From positions 620,001 to 684,000 of the forward strand of contig NZ_CP069354.1 in assembly GCF_016864375.1 (NCBI RefSeq): DNA of 64,000 nt, given 5' to 3'. The DNA comes from Microvirga sp. VF16 (GTDB lineage: Bacteria > Pseudomonadota > Alphaproteobacteria > Rhizobiales > Beijerinckiaceae). The translations under genes were made by a program, and so were the position numbers. Below, piece after piece: positions 8,242 through 17,796 of this stretch. The first letter of the stretch is position 1. The number at the start of each line of letters is the position of its first letter. The notes beneath the pieces were generated by a model. The model did not search any database and was not told the DNA's origin. It worked only from the letters and a program-made list of their open reading frames with translations.

Positions 8242-10508
8242 CAGACCGGAATACCATGGGTTTCCGCAAAATGGGCGAGCTTCGGGCGCAGCGTTTCGCC
8301 GCCCCCGGCATGTTTCAGTTCCTCGCGGATCAGGGTGCTGAGCTCCACAACGTTCATTTCCAGAAGCATGGCCTTCACCGGGCCGATGGCCGCCGGGGAC
8401 ATGGAGAGCGATCGGAAGCCGAGACCGATCAGGGCCATGGCCTCGAGGGGACGCCCGCCGATCTCGCCGCAGATCGTGGCCTGGCAGCCGGCCGCCTGCG
8501 CATACTCGGCAACCATGCTCAGAGCGCGCAGCATAGGCGCGCTCAAGGGATCGAAGCGATCCGCCACGCGCCGGTTCTCGCGGTCGATGGCGAAGAAGAA
8601 CTGCATCAGGTCGTTCGTGCCGAGCGAGATGAAGTCGGCGCTCTCGCAGATTTCCTTGAGCTGGAACAGTAGCGAGGGCACCTCGAGCATCACACCGAGC
8701 TTCAGGTCCGACGGCAGCGGATGCCCGTGGTTGGCGAGATGGGTCTCTTCCCGTTCCACGATCTGCTTGGCGCGCTTGAACTCGTCGCAGGTCGCCACCA
8801 TCGGGAACATGATCTTCAGCGGCCGTCCGGCGGCCGCCTTGAGAAGGGCGCGGATCTGAGCGCGCAGGAGGCCCGGGCGGTCGAGCCCGATGCGGATGGC
8901 GCGCCAGCCCAGCGCCGGGTTCTCCTCCTCGACGGATTGCATGTAGGGCAGGATCTTGTCACCGCCGATGTCGAGGGTACGGAAGGTGACCGGCCGGCCC
9001 CCGGCCTCCGCGAAGACGGTGCTGTAGAGCGCCTGCTGCTCCGAGGCCGAGGGCATCCGCTCGGCGATCATGAACTGCAGCTCGGTGCGGAACAGGCCGA
9101 CGCCTGCAGCCCCGGTCTCGGCCAGATGCGGCAGGTCGACCACGAGGCCAGCATTGAGCTGGAGGGTGACCTCGACTCCGTCCTTGGTGATGGAGGGCAC
9201 GTCGCGCAGCTTGAGATACTGCTCCTGCCGACGAGCGCGAAGACGCGCCTTTTCGGCATAGGCTGCTTCCACGTCCGGATTGGGCCTGATCTGCACCTCG
9301 CCAGCCGCACCGTCGACGATGATGGCGTCTCCGGGCTCGGTCAGAGAGGTGGCGTTCGAGATCTCGCCCACGGCGGGAATGCCGAGCGCACGGGCCACGA
9401 TGGCGATATGGCTCGTCGGTCCGCCCTCTTCGAGCACGACACCACGCAGGCGCGAGCGATCGTAGTCGAGGAGCGCCGCCGGGCCCATGGAGCGGGCCAC
9501 CAGAATGGCGTTCTCCGGCAATTGCTCCCGCTCGGCCACCAGATCGCGTCCGACGAGACGGTGCAGCAGGCGGTTGGCGAGGTCGTCGAGATCGTGCAGG
9601 CGCTCGCGCAGGTAAGGATCGGTCTGGCGCAGCATGCGGGCGCGGTTGTCGGACTGCACCCGCTCGACGGCCGCTTCAGCGGTCAGGCCCGAGGTGACCG
9701 CCTCGCGCATGCGCCGGAGCCAGCCCTGATCGTGGGCGAACATGCGGAAGGTCTCGAGAACCTCCCGGTGCTCCCCGTGATGGGCCACGTCTCCGCGCTC
9801 GATCAGCTCGTCGATGGACAGCCGCACCTCGGCGATGGCCGAATCCAGGTGGTTGAGCTCCGCTTCGATGTTCTCGGCGATGAGATTCTTGACGACCACA
9901 CGCGGCTCATGGAGCACCACATAGCCCAGGCCTACGCCATCGGCGAGGGCGACGCCCTTCTGGTAGACGGCGCGGCGCAGCGCGATGCCCGTGTCCACAG
10001 GTGCCAAGGCCTGGAGTTCGCCGGTCGCGAGCATTTCGGCCACCACCATGGCGGTGGTCTGAAGCGCCTCGACCTCCTCCTCGGTATAGACGCGATAGGT
10101 GCGGTTCTGGACGACGAGAACGCCGAGCGTATTGCCGGCGCGCAGCAGCGGCACGCCCAGGAAGGCGTGATAGATCTCTTCGCCCGTCTCCGGCTTGTAG
10201 GAGAAGGCCGGGTGGCTTTGCGCATCGGAAAGCGCCAGGGGCTCGGCCGTCGAGGCGATGAGACCAACGAGTCCTTCGCCGGAGCGCATGATGGTGAGGT
10301 GGACGGCTTCCCGGTTCAGGCCTTCGGTGGCGAACAGTTCGAGCACGCCGTCGCCGCGCATCACATAGACGGAGCACACCTCCGCCACCATGTTGGCGGC
10401 GATCTGCGTGACGATCCTGTCGAGACGGTCCTGCGCTCCCACCGGCTCCGCCATGATCTCGCGGAGGCGGCGCAGCAGAAGGCGCGGACCGCCGGGAGCA
10501 CTTGGCAT
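8241..10508 (-). CDS. ptsP: phosphoenolpyruvate-protein phosphotransferase, PTS-Ntr enzyme I
   Basis: This 755-residue EI-Ntr has an N-terminal GAF domain (about 1-165), then the EI N-domain. The phospho-histidine loop reads [18 protein letters not shown]. The C-terminal PEP-binding TIM barrel has [18 protein letters not shown] and the C-region ATICGEIGG, where the catalytic Cys is expected. It transfers phosphate from PEP to NPr and onward to PtsN, linking nitrogen and carbon status to potassium and other regulation. The GAF domain separates it from sugar-PTS EI. I chose the ATG at 10508 ([17 protein letters not shown]) rather than the one at 10532, to match family N-termini. Confidence 0.95.
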   Translation of the reverse strand: MPSAPGGPRLLLRRLREIMAEPVGAQDRLDRIVTQIAANMVAEVCSVYVMRGDGVLELFATEGLNREAVHLTIMRSGEGLVGLIASTAEPLALSDAQSHPAFSYKPETGEEIYHAFLGVPLLRAGNTLGVLVVQNRTYRVYTEEEVEALQTTAMVVAEMLATGELQALAPVDTGIALRRAVYQKGVALADGVGLGYVVLHEPRVVVKNLIAENIEAELNHLDSAIAEVRLSIDELIERGDVAHHGEHREVLETFRMFAHDQGWLRRMREAVTSGLTAEAAVERVQSDNRARMLRQTDPYLRERLHDLDDLANRLLHRLVGRDLVAEREQLPENAILVARSMGPAALLDYDRSRLRGVVLEEGGPTSHIAIVARALGIPAVGEISNATSLTEPGDAIIVDGAAGEVQIRPNPDVEAAYAEKARLRARRQEQYLKLRDVPSITKDGVEVTLQLNAGLVVDLPHLAETGAAGVGLFRTELQFMIAERMPSASEQQALYSTVFAEAGGRPVTFRTLDIGGDKILPYMQSVEEENPALGWRAIRIGLDRPGLLRAQIRALLKAAAGRPLKIMFPMVATCDEFKRAKQIVEREETHLANHGHPLPSDLKLGVMLEVPSLLFQLKEICESADFISLGTNDLMQFFFAIDRENRRVADRFDPLSAPMLRALSMVAEYAQAAGCQATICGEIGGRPLEAMALIGLGFRSLSMSPAAIGPVKAMLLEMNVVELSTLIREELKHAGGGETLRPKLAHFAETHGIPV

Positions 10509-10597
10509 GAGCTTACAGTTCCCGTCCTTCAAGAGCCGGCAGGGCGAACCGGCGGCTATCTATTATAAATGTCGCAGCCCGACAGTTCCCTCGTCAA

Positions 10598-11836
10598 TCA
10601 GGCTTGGTCAAGGCCGTATAGCGAGTGGAGCGTGCGCACCGCAAGCTCCGTATAGGCCGATTCGATCAGGACGGAGAATTTAATCTCAGAGGTCGTGATC
10701 GCCCGGATGTTGATGCCCTTTTCGGCCAAGGCCTTGAAGGCGCGGGCCGCAACGCCTGCATGACTGCGCATGCCGACGCCGATGGCCGAGACCTTCACCA
10801 CGTCGGTCGCGCCCTGGAGCTCCTTGAAGGCGATCTCGTCCCGGTGGGTGTTCAGGATCGCGCAGGCACGCTCGTAATCGGCGGTCGGCACCGTGAAGGT
10901 CAGGTCCGTGGTGGCGGCATTGTCGGACACGACCTGGATGATCATGTCCACGTTGATGTTGGCGTCTGCCAGGGGCACGAAGATCGAAGCGGCGATGCCC
11001 GGCTTGTCCGCAATGTCCCGCAGCGTGATCTGGGCTTCGTCGCGCGAATAGGCGATGCCCGTGACTACCTGCTGTTCCATGATGTCTTCCTCGTCGCAGA
11101 TGAGGGTGCCGAGCTTGGGATCGGCGGGATCGTCGAAGCTGGAGCGCACATAGGTCGGAACGCGGTGCATCATGGCGAGCTCGACCGAGCGCACCTGAAG
11201 CACCTTGGCCCCCAGCGAGGCCATTTCCAGCATTTCCTCATAGGAAACCTTATCCAGGCGCCGCGCCTTGGGCACGATGCGCGGATCGGTAGTGTAGACG
11301 CCGTCCACGTCCGTATAGATGTCGCAACGCTCGGCGTGGATGGCGGCGGCGAGCGCCACCGCGCTGGTGTCCGAGCCGCCGCGGCCGAGGGTCGTGATGC
11401 GGCCAGAGGGCTGGTGCACGCCCTGGAAACCCGAGACGACGGCGACTTCCTTGTTGTCGGTAAAGCCCTTGGCGATGCCCGTGCCGTCGATGGCGGCTAT
11501 TCGGGCCGAGCCATGGGCTTCCGAGGTCATGATCGGGATCTGCCAGCCCTGCCAGGAACGCGACTTGAGGCCCATTTCCTGCAGGGCGATGGCGAGAAGC
11601 CCTGAGGTCACCTGCTCGCCAGAGGCGACGACCACGTCGTATTCCTTGGAATCGTAGAGGGCATTGGCCTCTTTCACCCAGCCGACGAGCTCGTTGGTCT
11701 TGCCCGACATGGCGGAGACGACGACGGCGACGTCGTAACCGGCCTCGACCTCGCGTTTGACATGCCGCGCCACGTTGCGGATGCGCTCTACGGTGGCGAC
11801 GGATGTTCCGCCGAACTTCATGACAAGACGGGGCAT
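10598..11836 (-). CDS. lysC: aspartate kinase
   Basis: This 412-residue monofunctional aspartokinase begins with the signature MPRLVMKFGGTSV. The amino-acid kinase domain (about 1-245) includes the TTLGRGGSDTSAVALAAA loop and YTDVDGVYTTDPR. Two C-terminal ACT domains follow (KPGIAASIFVPLADANINVD and VGMRSHAGVAARAFKALAEK) and would carry allosteric feedback by lysine and/or threonine. It catalyses the first step from aspartate to Lys, Met, Thr and Ile. It lies 89 bp upstream of ptsP on the same strand and is divergent from ubiG. The frame stays open further upstream, but that extension lies opposite ubiG. Confidence 0.96.
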   Translation of the reverse strand: MPRLVMKFGGTSVATVERIRNVARHVKREVEAGYDVAVVVSAMSGKTNELVGWVKEANALYDSKEYDVVVASGEQVTSGLLAIALQEMGLKSRSWQGWQIPIMTSEAHGSARIAAIDGTGIAKGFTDNKEVAVVSGFQGVHQPSGRITTLGRGGSDTSAVALAAAIHAERCDIYTDVDGVYTTDPRIVPKARRLDKVSYEEMLEMASLGAKVLQVRSVELAMMHRVPTYVRSSFDDPADPKLGTLICDEEDIMEQQVVTGIAYSRDEAQITLRDIADKPGIAASIFVPLADANINVDMIIQVVSDNAATTDLTFTVPTADYERACAILNTHRDEIAFKELQGATDVVKVSAIGVGMRSHAGVAARAFKALAEKGINIRAITTSEIKFSVLIESAYTELAVRTLHSLYGLDQA

Positions 11837-11968
11837 GGGCGAGGAAGGCCGTGATGTGAAATTGAAATTTTGCCCCTTCGCGCCGCGAAAAGGCGCGTAT
11901 ACATGACGGTAGGGCCGCGCCCTGTCAACGCGCGGAAACGATTTCTTTGCCTCAGGAAACAGGATCCG

Positions 11969-12712
11969 ATGACCCACGGCGCATCCACGACCATCGACCC
12001 GGCCGAGGTCGCCCGTTTCGAGACAATCGCCGAGACCTGGTGGGATCCGAAGGGACCCATGAAGGTCCTGCACAAGTTCAACCCGGTGCGGCTGGCCTAT
12101 ATCCGGGACGAGGCCTGCCGCCGCTTCGGGCGCGATCCGCGCTCGGCCCGCTCGCTCGAGGGGATCACGATCCTCGATGTTGGCTGCGGCGGCGGCGTGC
12201 TCTCGGAGCCGCTGGCACGGCTCGGCGCCAAGGTCACCGGGCTCGATCCGGCCCCCACCAATATCTCGGTCGCCCGGCTCCACGCGGAGCGGGCGGGGGT
12301 CTCGGTCGATTATCGCAACGAGACCGTAGAGGCCGTGGTCGCGCGCGGAGAAACTTTCGACATGGTGCTCGCCATGGAGGTGGTGGAGCACGTGGCCGAC
12401 CGGCAGGCCTTCGTGAATGCCTGCGTCCAGGCGGTGAAGCCGGAGGGCTGTCTCGCCATGGCGACGATCAATCGGACCCTGCGCTCCTTCGCGTCCGCCA
12501 TCGTGGGGGCCGAATACATCCTCCGCTGGCTGCCTAAGGGCACGCACGAATGGGACAAGTTCGTCACTCCTGACGAACTCACCGATGCCATTCGGACAGC
12601 GGGCTTCGCCGTCCACGATCTCAAGGGTGTGGCCTATAATCCGCTGCGGGATACGTGGTCGCTCTCGTCCGATACGGGCGTCAATTACATGCTGCTTGCC
12701 GCGCGGGCGTGA
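11969..12712 (+). CDS. ubiG: ubiquinone biosynthesis O-methyltransferase
   Basis: This 247-residue class I SAM methyltransferase carries the UbiG marks: the [20 protein letters not shown]-terminus, SAM motif [16 protein letters not shown], then GLDPA, and AMEVVEHV. It performs two O-methylations in ubiquinone synthesis at the inner membrane. I chose the ATG at 11969, just before the conserved N-terminus. The 132 bp separating it from lysC must hold both divergent promoters. Its 3' end overlaps the convergent nhaA by 28 bp. Confidence 0.95.
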   Translation: MTHGASTTIDPAEVARFETIAETWWDPKGPMKVLHKFNPVRLAYIRDEACRRFGRDPRSARSLEGITILDVGCGGGVLSEPLARLGAKVTGLDPAPTNISVARLHAERAGVSVDYRNETVEAVVARGETFDMVLAMEVVEHVADRQAFVNACVQAVKPEGCLAMATINRTLRSFASAIVGAEYILRWLPKGTHEWDKFVTPDELTDAIRTAGFAVHDLKGVAYNPLRDTWSLSSDTGVNYMLLAARA

Positions 12713-13899
12713 GGCTTCTCCCGCGGTGCGATGCTGAGCACGAGGTAGCCGGCGAGCGCCGAGAGGGCCGAGCCTAGAAGCACGCCGATCTTGGTGGCGT
12801 TCAACAGCGCCTCCTGATCCGGGAAGGCGAGCGCACCGATGAAAAGGCTCATGGTAAAGCCGATGCCGCAGAGCAGCGCGACGCCGTAGCATTGCGCGCG
12901 GCTCGCGCCCGCAGGCATGTCGGCAAGACCGAGCCTGATGGCGATTTCCGAGAATGCGAAGACGCCGAGCTGCTTGCCGATGAAAAGGCCCATGGCGATG
13001 CCCAGCGGCAAGGGGTCTAGGAGGTAGCCGAACGACAGCTCTGAAAGCGGCAGGCCCGCATTGGCGAAGCCGAAGATCGGGATGACCGCATAGGCGACCC
13101 AAGGCTGCAGGGCGTGTTCCAGCTGGTGCAGGGGCGAATCCTCGGCCCTGGTCTTCTTCGGTTGGGCCTGCAGCGGGATCGTGAGGGCGAGTGCGACGCC
13201 CGCAAGCGTTGCATGGATGCCGGATTTCAGCACAAAGAACCATAGGATCGCGCCGACGGCGAGATAGGGGAGGAGTGCTGTCAGATTGAAGCGGTTGAAC
13301 GCAATGAGCGCGGCAAGGCAGAGAGCAGCCATGCCGAGCATCGGAAGCGAAAGGTCGCTGGTGTAGAAGACCGCGATGATGATGATCGCGCCGAGGTCGT
13401 CGAGGATGGCAAGGGCGGTCAGAAAGATCTTGAGCGTTGTCGGCACCCGCGAGCCGAGGATCGCAAGAACGCCGAGGGCAAAGGCGATGTCGGTGGCGGT
13501 CGGGATCGCCCAGCCGTTGCGCAGCTCCGGCTGGTTCCAGGTGATGGCGAGATAGATGAGGGCGGGAACCACCATGCCGCCAAGGGCTGCGATGCCGGGC
13601 AGGATCCGGCGCGGCCAGGTGGAGAGCTGTCCGTCCAGCATCTCGCGCTTGATCTCGAGCCCCACCAGCAGGAAGAACACAGCCATGAGCGCATCGTTGA
13701 TCCAGTGCAGGACGCTCAGGCCCAGCACATAGGTCTTCAGAGCGCTGAAATAGATGCTTGCCAGAGGTGAGTTGGCGACGGCGAGAGCGATGACCGTCAC
13801 ACCCATGAGAATGATGCCGCCGGAGGCCTCACTGTCGAAGAATCGGCGCATCAGCGTGATGCGATGGGCGGGCTTCAGATCGCTTTTCGGCCGATCCAT
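12685..13899 (-). CDS. nhaA: Na+/H+ antiporter NhaA
   Basis: This 404-residue inner-membrane antiporter has about twelve hydrophobic segments. The conserved ion-binding pair is Asp167-Asp168 in [11 protein letters not shown] (Asp163/164 in E. coli). The [18 protein letters not shown] helix is also conserved. It exchanges two protons for one sodium, protecting against alkaline and sodium stress. The coding 3' end overlaps ubiG on the opposite strand by 28 bp. It begins the 12.7-17.8 kb accessory stretch between two housekeeping blocks. Confidence 0.96.
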   Translation of the reverse strand: MDRPKSDLKPAHRITLMRRFFDSEASGGIILMGVTVIALAVANSPLASIYFSALKTYVLGLSVLHWINDALMAVFFLLVGLEIKREMLDGQLSTWPRRILPGIAALGGMVVPALIYLAITWNQPELRNGWAIPTATDIAFALGVLAILGSRVPTTLKIFLTALAILDDLGAIIIIAVFYTSDLSLPMLGMAALCLAALIAFNRFNLTALLPYLAVGAILWFFVLKSGIHATLAGVALALTIPLQAQPKKTRAEDSPLHQLEHALQPWVAYAVIPIFGFANAGLPLSELSFGYLLDPLPLGIAMGLFIGKQLGVFAFSEIAIRLGLADMPAGASRAQCYGVALLCGIGFTMSLFIGALAFPDQEALLNATKIGVLLGSALSALAGYLVLSIAPREKPHARAASSM

Positions 13900-13996
13900 T
13901 CCTGTCTCCTACTCGGGCAGCGCCGGTCACACGTGAGGTGCTCGAAGGACAAGCCTTCAGCGCCCTTACCCATCACAAAACCAGACGCGTTTCCAC

Positions 13997-14902
13997 TCAA
14001 TCCAGACGCACCGTTTCGACGAGATAGTCGAGAAAGGCCCGAACCCGCGCGGGGAGATGGCCCCCGCCGACATAGACTGCGTGAATGCTTTCCGTATCGC
14101 CGGGATTGTAGGCCTCGAGCACCGGCACGAGCCGTCTGGCTTCGACGTCGGGTCCGATGTGAAACTGCGACAGGCGGCTGATGCCGAGGCCGGTGAGCAC
14201 GAGCAGCCGCATCGATTCGCCATCGCTGATCTGCGCATTGCCGGTCGGCACGACGGCGCTGACATGGCCCTTCCGGTCCTTGAACGGCCAGCCGTTGCTC
14301 TGACGGGCGAAGCTGAAACCGAGAAGGTTGTGACGAACAAGATCCTCCGGGTTTTGCGGCATGCCGTGCCGGTCCAGATAGGAGGGCGCCGCCACCAGCA
14401 TCATCCGGCTCTCACCGAGCTTGCGCGCCACAAGCTGCGACGACTTCAGCGGGCCGACGCGGATGGCGATGTCGGCGCGGTCCTCGAGCAGGTCGACGAC
14501 GGTATCCGTCAGCGTGATCTCCACCGTGATCTCGGGATGCTGCTCCAGAAAATCCGGCAGGAGGGGAAGGAGGTAATGCGTGCCGAACGGAACGTTCGTA
14601 TTCACACGCAGGCGGCCCCGCAGGGCCGCCCCCGACGCAGCGCTGCGTTCGGCCTCGTCGAGATCGGCCAGGATGCTCAGGGCGCGGTCGTAGAAGGCCG
14701 AGCCCTCCGGCGTCAGCTGGAGCTTGCGCGTCGAGCGGTTGACAAGGCGAGCACCGAGGCGGCCCTCCAGCCGTGCGATCAGCTTGCTCACCGCCGAGGG
14801 TGTCATGCGCAAGGCGCGCGCGGCCGCAGAAAAGCCGCCGAGATCGACGGCCCGGATGAAGACCTCCATCTCGCCGGACCGGTTGATGTCCATCCGCGCC
14901 AT
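13997..14902 (-). CDS. LysR-family transcriptional regulator
   Basis: This 301-residue LTTR has an N-terminal winged HTH (GGFSAAARALRMTPSAVSKLIARLE, about residues 18-42), a linker helix, and a periplasmic-binding-protein-like effector domain. It belongs to the CrgA/AaeR-like branch, judging by STRKLQLTPEG and ADIAIRVGPLKSS. It is divergent from the MFS transporter gene at 15123, the usual layout for a regulator controlling its neighbour. The 220-bp gap carries a dispersed palindromic element. The effector is unknown. Confidence 0.93.
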   Translation of the reverse strand: MARMDINRSGEMEVFIRAVDLGGFSAAARALRMTPSAVSKLIARLEGRLGARLVNRSTRKLQLTPEGSAFYDRALSILADLDEAERSAASGAALRGRLRVNTNVPFGTHYLLPLLPDFLEQHPEITVEITLTDTVVDLLEDRADIAIRVGPLKSSQLVARKLGESRMMLVAAPSYLDRHGMPQNPEDLVRHNLLGFSFARQSNGWPFKDRKGHVSAVVPTGNAQISDGESMRLLVLTGLGISRLSQFHIGPDVEARRLVPVLEAYNPGDTESIHAVYVGGGHLPARVRAFLDYLVETVRLD

Positions 14903-14980
14903 TGTGACTTCAATTCATAAATTCTATTCCTAGCGGCAGGCTAGTTCATAAGCGAGGCGACGTCCATCTTGCGGCAACCG

Positions 14981-15086
14981 GCGCATCGTGCGGACCCGGA
15001 GGGCCGCGTCAGCGAAAAGTGGACCCGGTTTTCCGCTCCGAACGATGCGCCGCTTAGCGAAACGAAGCATCGGATTAATCCGATGC
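14981..15086. repeat. dispersed palindromic element plus 20-bp perfect palindrome
   Basis: The 9-bp termini GCGCATCGT (14981-14989) and ACGATGCGC (15042-15050) are inverted. They enclose GCGAAAAGTGGACCCGG and TTTTCCGC, the internal core also seen near 33.8 and 43.25 kb. A separate perfect 20-bp palindrome, GCATCGGATTAATCCGATGC, follows at 15067-15086. The element lies between the divergent LysR and MFS genes. Confidence 0.7.
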
Positions 15087-15122
15087 TCGAGGCGGCCCAT
15101 GCCGCTTTCAAGGACGTCTCCC

Positions 15123-16313
15123 ATGCCTCTTGCTCTTTATGCCCTGACGGCCGGCGCCTTCGGCATCGGCGTCACGGAATTCGTCATCATGGGGCTGCTG
15201 CTGCAGGTGAGCGCCGATCTCGGCGTCTCGATCTCGGCGGCTGGCCTGCTCATTTCCGGCTATGCGCTCGGCGTCGTAATCGGTGCGCCGCTGCTCACCA
15301 CGCTCACGGGGCGCTGGTCGCGCAAGACGGTGCTGCTCGCCCTCATGATCGTGTTCACCCTCGGCAACCTCGCCTGTGCCGTCGCGCCGGATTACGCGAC
15401 GCTCATGGCCGCCCGCGTGCTGACGGCGTTTGCCCACGGCACCTTCTTCGGCGTCGGCTCGGTCGTGGCCACGAACCTCGTGCCCGCCGACAAGAAGGCG
15501 TCAGCCATCGCCATCATGTTCACGGGCCTCACCGTCGCCAACATCCTTGGCGTTCCCTTCGGCACTTGGCTCGGCCAGGCCTATGGTTGGCGTGCAACCT
15601 TCTGGGCTGTGACCTTCGTCGGCGTTGTGGCGCTGGCCGTCATCGCGTTCTTCGTGCCGAAGGATCGCCAGGAAAGCGCGGAGGGCGGGAGCTTTCGCGA
15701 TGAACTCAAGGTGCTGGCGCGCCGCTCTGTGTTGCTCGGGCTCCTCACCACGGTGCTCGGCTATGCCGGCGTCTTCGCAGTCTTCACCTATATCGCGCCG
15801 ATCCTGACCGAGATCACAGGGTTCTCGGAGGCTGCCGTCTCGCCGATCCTGCTCGTCTTCGGCGGCGGTTTGGTGCTGGGCAATCTTTTGGGTGGCAAGC
15901 TCGCCGACCGGCGCCTGATGGCGACCTTGCTTGGATCCCTCGGTCTGCTTGCCGTGGTCCTCGCTGCGATGACTCTCGGCATCCACAACAAGGTCACCGC
16001 CATCGCCTTCGTCGGCCTGCTCGGCGCGGCCGCCTTCGCGACCGTGCCGCCGCTGCAGATGTGGGTTCTGGAAAAGGCCGACGGTGCCGGCCAGAGCCTG
16101 GCGTCGAGCCTCAACATCGCCGCCTTCAATCTCGGCAATGCCCTCGGCGCCTGGCTCGGTGGCTTCGTGATCGATCACGGATTGGGTCTTGGCTCGGTCA
16201 CATGGGTGGCAGCTCTGTTGCCGGCCTCCGGCCTTCTCCTGGCGCTGTGGAGCCGCAGGCTCGATCGTGCCGAAGCATCGCCGATATTGAAGCCTGTGAA
16301 AGCTGCGCTCTGA
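15123..16313 (+). CDS. MFS efflux transporter, AraJ/YdhP-like
   Basis: This 396-residue major facilitator has twelve predicted hydrophobic segments. The N-terminus LYALTAGAFGIGVTEFVIMG is typical of the AraJ/YdhP drug or sugar efflux subfamily, and the loop 2-3 motif appears as GAPLLTTLTGRWSRK. I chose the ATG at 15123, preceded by an AAGGA site, because upstream sequence in frame is repeat DNA. The divergent LysR gene is the probable regulator. The substrate is unknown. Confidence 0.92.
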   Translation: MPLALYALTAGAFGIGVTEFVIMGLLLQVSADLGVSISAAGLLISGYALGVVIGAPLLTTLTGRWSRKTVLLALMIVFTLGNLACAVAPDYATLMAARVLTAFAHGTFFGVGSVVATNLVPADKKASAIAIMFTGLTVANILGVPFGTWLGQAYGWRATFWAVTFVGVVALAVIAFFVPKDRQESAEGGSFRDELKVLARRSVLLGLLTTVLGYAGVFAVFTYIAPILTEITGFSEAAVSPILLVFGGGLVLGNLLGGKLADRRLMATLLGSLGLLAVVLAAMTLGIHNKVTAIAFVGLLGAAAFATVPPLQMWVLEKADGAGQSLASSLNIAAFNLGNALGAWLGGFVIDHGLGLGSVTWVAALLPASGLLLALWSRRLDRAEASPILKPVKAAL

Positions 16314-16322
16314 CAGCTTCTT

Positions 16323-16859
16323 TCAATCAGATACCATTTCGTCCGCATTGGCCTTCCGGCGTCTCGTCCGGGAGGCCAAAATTGTCTCGAGCGTAATGGG
16401 GCGGTAGTCGAACGCGTCCACTCCCACATCGAACTGGCGTGTCTGCGGCTTCAGCTTGGCGTGCGAATGTCCGTGCAGATCGATCCAGCCGCGGCCCATG
16501 TTCTTCCAAGTGCGGAAGGCGTAGTGGCACATCACCAGCGCATGGCCGTCGAGCATGAGTTCCGCATAGGCCTGCACACTCGCCCAGCCCTTCGCCGCCA
16601 GCGTTCCCGGACCGTCGTTGTTACCGATGATCAGGTGCTTGCGGCCGTTGAGCAGCCCGAGCAATTCGTCGATCCGTTCCGGGCGCACATGCAGGGCGAA
16701 ATCGCCCAGATGCCAGACCTCGTCCTCGGATGAGACCACCTCGTTCCAATTGGCGATGAGCGCGGCATCGTGTTCGGGAATCGACTTGAACGGACGCTTG
16801 TCGATGCGCAGCACCCGCGGATCGCCGAAATGCGTGTCGCTGGTGAAGAAAACCGTCAA
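16323..16859 (-). CDS. calcineurin-like metallophosphoesterase
   Basis: This 178-residue phosphoesterase shows all dinuclear metal-site motifs: FTSDTHFGD (Asp8, His10), WHLGDF (Asp53), IIGNND (Asn80), MCHY, and GWIDLHGHSH. It resembles the short single-domain MPE family of unknown substrate, related to yfcE-like phosphodiesterases, and is cytoplasmic. It is convergent with the MFS gene, nine bp apart. The SRPBCC gene upstream on the same strand ends 78 bp before its start, so co-transcription is possible. Confidence 0.9.
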   Translation of the reverse strand: MTVFFTSDTHFGDPRVLRIDKRPFKSIPEHDAALIANWNEVVSSEDEVWHLGDFALHVRPERIDELLGLLNGRKHLIIGNNDGPGTLAAKGWASVQAYAELMLDGHALVMCHYAFRTWKNMGRGWIDLHGHSHAKLKPQTRQFDVGVDAFDYRPITLETILASRTRRRKANADEMVSD

Positions 16860-16937
16860 GAGAGGCCCGTCCCGATCATCGTCTCAGATGAGGCATAAGC
16901 CGGAACGGCCAGGGCTCGTTCCGATCATTGCATACGC

Positions 16938-17405
16938 CTACTTGAACATGCCGTCCCGCAGGTTGATGCCGTATTCCTTGTAGGCCTTGAGCGCGCAGAG
17001 CATCTGCATCCAGCCCTGGCAATTGTTATAGGACGATTTGAGACCGGCCTCCGTTTCGCGCCAGCCTTCCTCCGAGATCGAGACCAAGGTCCGTTTGCCA
17101 TCTTCGAGCGGCTCGAAGGTCATCGTCACGGTCGTGTTGTAGCTGCCCGAGGCATCCGGTCCATCGTTATCGCCGGCTTCCCATTGCAGGACAATTCGCT
17201 TCTCCGGCACCACCTCGACGACCCGAACCGGAAAGGCTCCCGGAAAGTCGTGAAAATCCCAGGTGACGGTTGCACCGGTCTCCAGCCGGCCCTTGGCGCC
17301 GCCGGTCGTGAAGTAGCGCGACAGTTCGGCGGGATTGGCGACTGCCTCGAACACTTCGGCCACCGGCTTCGCAATCCTGGCAGACACTTTGAACGTTAGT
17401 TCCAT
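16938..17405 (-). CDS. SRPBCC (AHSA1-like) domain protein
   Basis: This 155-residue AHSA1/CalC-type protein has FKVSARIAKPVAEVFEAVAN at the N-terminus. The WDFHDFPGAFPVRVVEVVPE and VTMTFEPLEDGKRTLVSISE strands follow, with a long C-terminal helix SYNNCQGWMQMLCALKAY. A hydrophobic-ligand pocket is expected; the function is unknown. I chose the ATG at 17405, since upstream in-frame sequence lies opposite the ArsR gene. It is divergent from that ArsR gene, with 46 bp between starts, and the shared gap holds a 22-bp palindrome. Confidence 0.88.
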   Translation of the reverse strand: MELTFKVSARIAKPVAEVFEAVANPAELSRYFTTGGAKGRLETGATVTWDFHDFPGAFPVRVVEVVPEKRIVLQWEAGDNDGPDASGSYNTTVTMTFEPLEDGKRTLVSISEEGWRETEAGLKSSYNNCQGWMQMLCALKAYKEYGINLRDGMFK

Positions 17406-17432
17406 GACCGATCTCCTTGCGTGTCGCGCCAT

Positions 17433-17454
17433 CATGTTATAAAAACATAACATG
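17433..17454. promoter_or_regulatory. ArsR operator palindrome overlapping the regulator start codon
   Basis: CATGTTAT-AAAAAC-ATAACATG is a perfect 8-bp inverted repeat with a 6-bp spacer. The last three bases (17452-17454) are the ATG of the ArsR gene. A TATAAA hexamer (17438-17443) inside it lies eight bases before that ATG, the spacing expected for a -10 box feeding a leaderless mRNA. ArsR binding is inferred. Confidence 0.6.
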
Positions 17455-17796
17455 TCAAGCGGCGATAAAAGTGACCGAGTCTTCAAGGCCTTATCGGCCG
17501 CGACCCGCCGCGACATTCTCGATGCGTTGAAGGATAAGCCCCAGACTACGGGCGAATTATGCGCCCGATTCCCGGCGCTCGACCGCTGCACGGTGATGCA
17601 GCATCTGAAGGTTCTGGAAGGCGCGGACCTCGTGATCGTCAAGCGCGAGGGGCGCGAGCGCTGGAACCATCTCAATCCTCTCCCGATCAAGCATATCTAC
17701 GACCGCTGGATTGGGGCTTATGCCGGTCGTGCGGTGGAGATGCTCGACCGGCTGAAGACGGACCTGGAGGAACCTAGTTTCGGTCGTCCGGAATGA
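17452..17796 (+). CDS. ArsR-family winged-helix regulator, probably leaderless
   Basis: This 114-residue ArsR protein has HTH segments ATRRDILDALKDKP and LDRCTVMQHLKVLEGADLV, then a wing with KREGRERWNHLN. There is no obvious metal-binding Cys pair. It belongs to the group that regulates neighbouring SRPBCC genes. No Shine-Dalgarno sequence precedes the ATG, which lies in the right arm of the operator palindrome, and no other in-frame Met precedes the HTH. This suggests leaderless translation. The 3' end overlaps the convergent DUF1178 gene by 23 bp. Confidence 0.86.
   Translation: MSSGDKSDRVFKALSAATRRDILDALKDKPQTTGELCARFPALDRCTVMQHLKVLEGADLVIVKREGRERWNHLNPLPIKHIYDRWIGAYAGRAVEMLDRLKTDLEEPSFGRPE

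Noticed and set aside
8721..10568. Long plus-strand frame opposite ptsP
   Set aside because: No recognisable domains; antisense to a well-supported EI-Ntr gene.
11837..13243. Upstream extension of the lysC frame
   Set aside because: The aspartokinase start MPRLVMKFGGTSV is unambiguous, and the extension is antisense to ubiG and overlaps nhaA.
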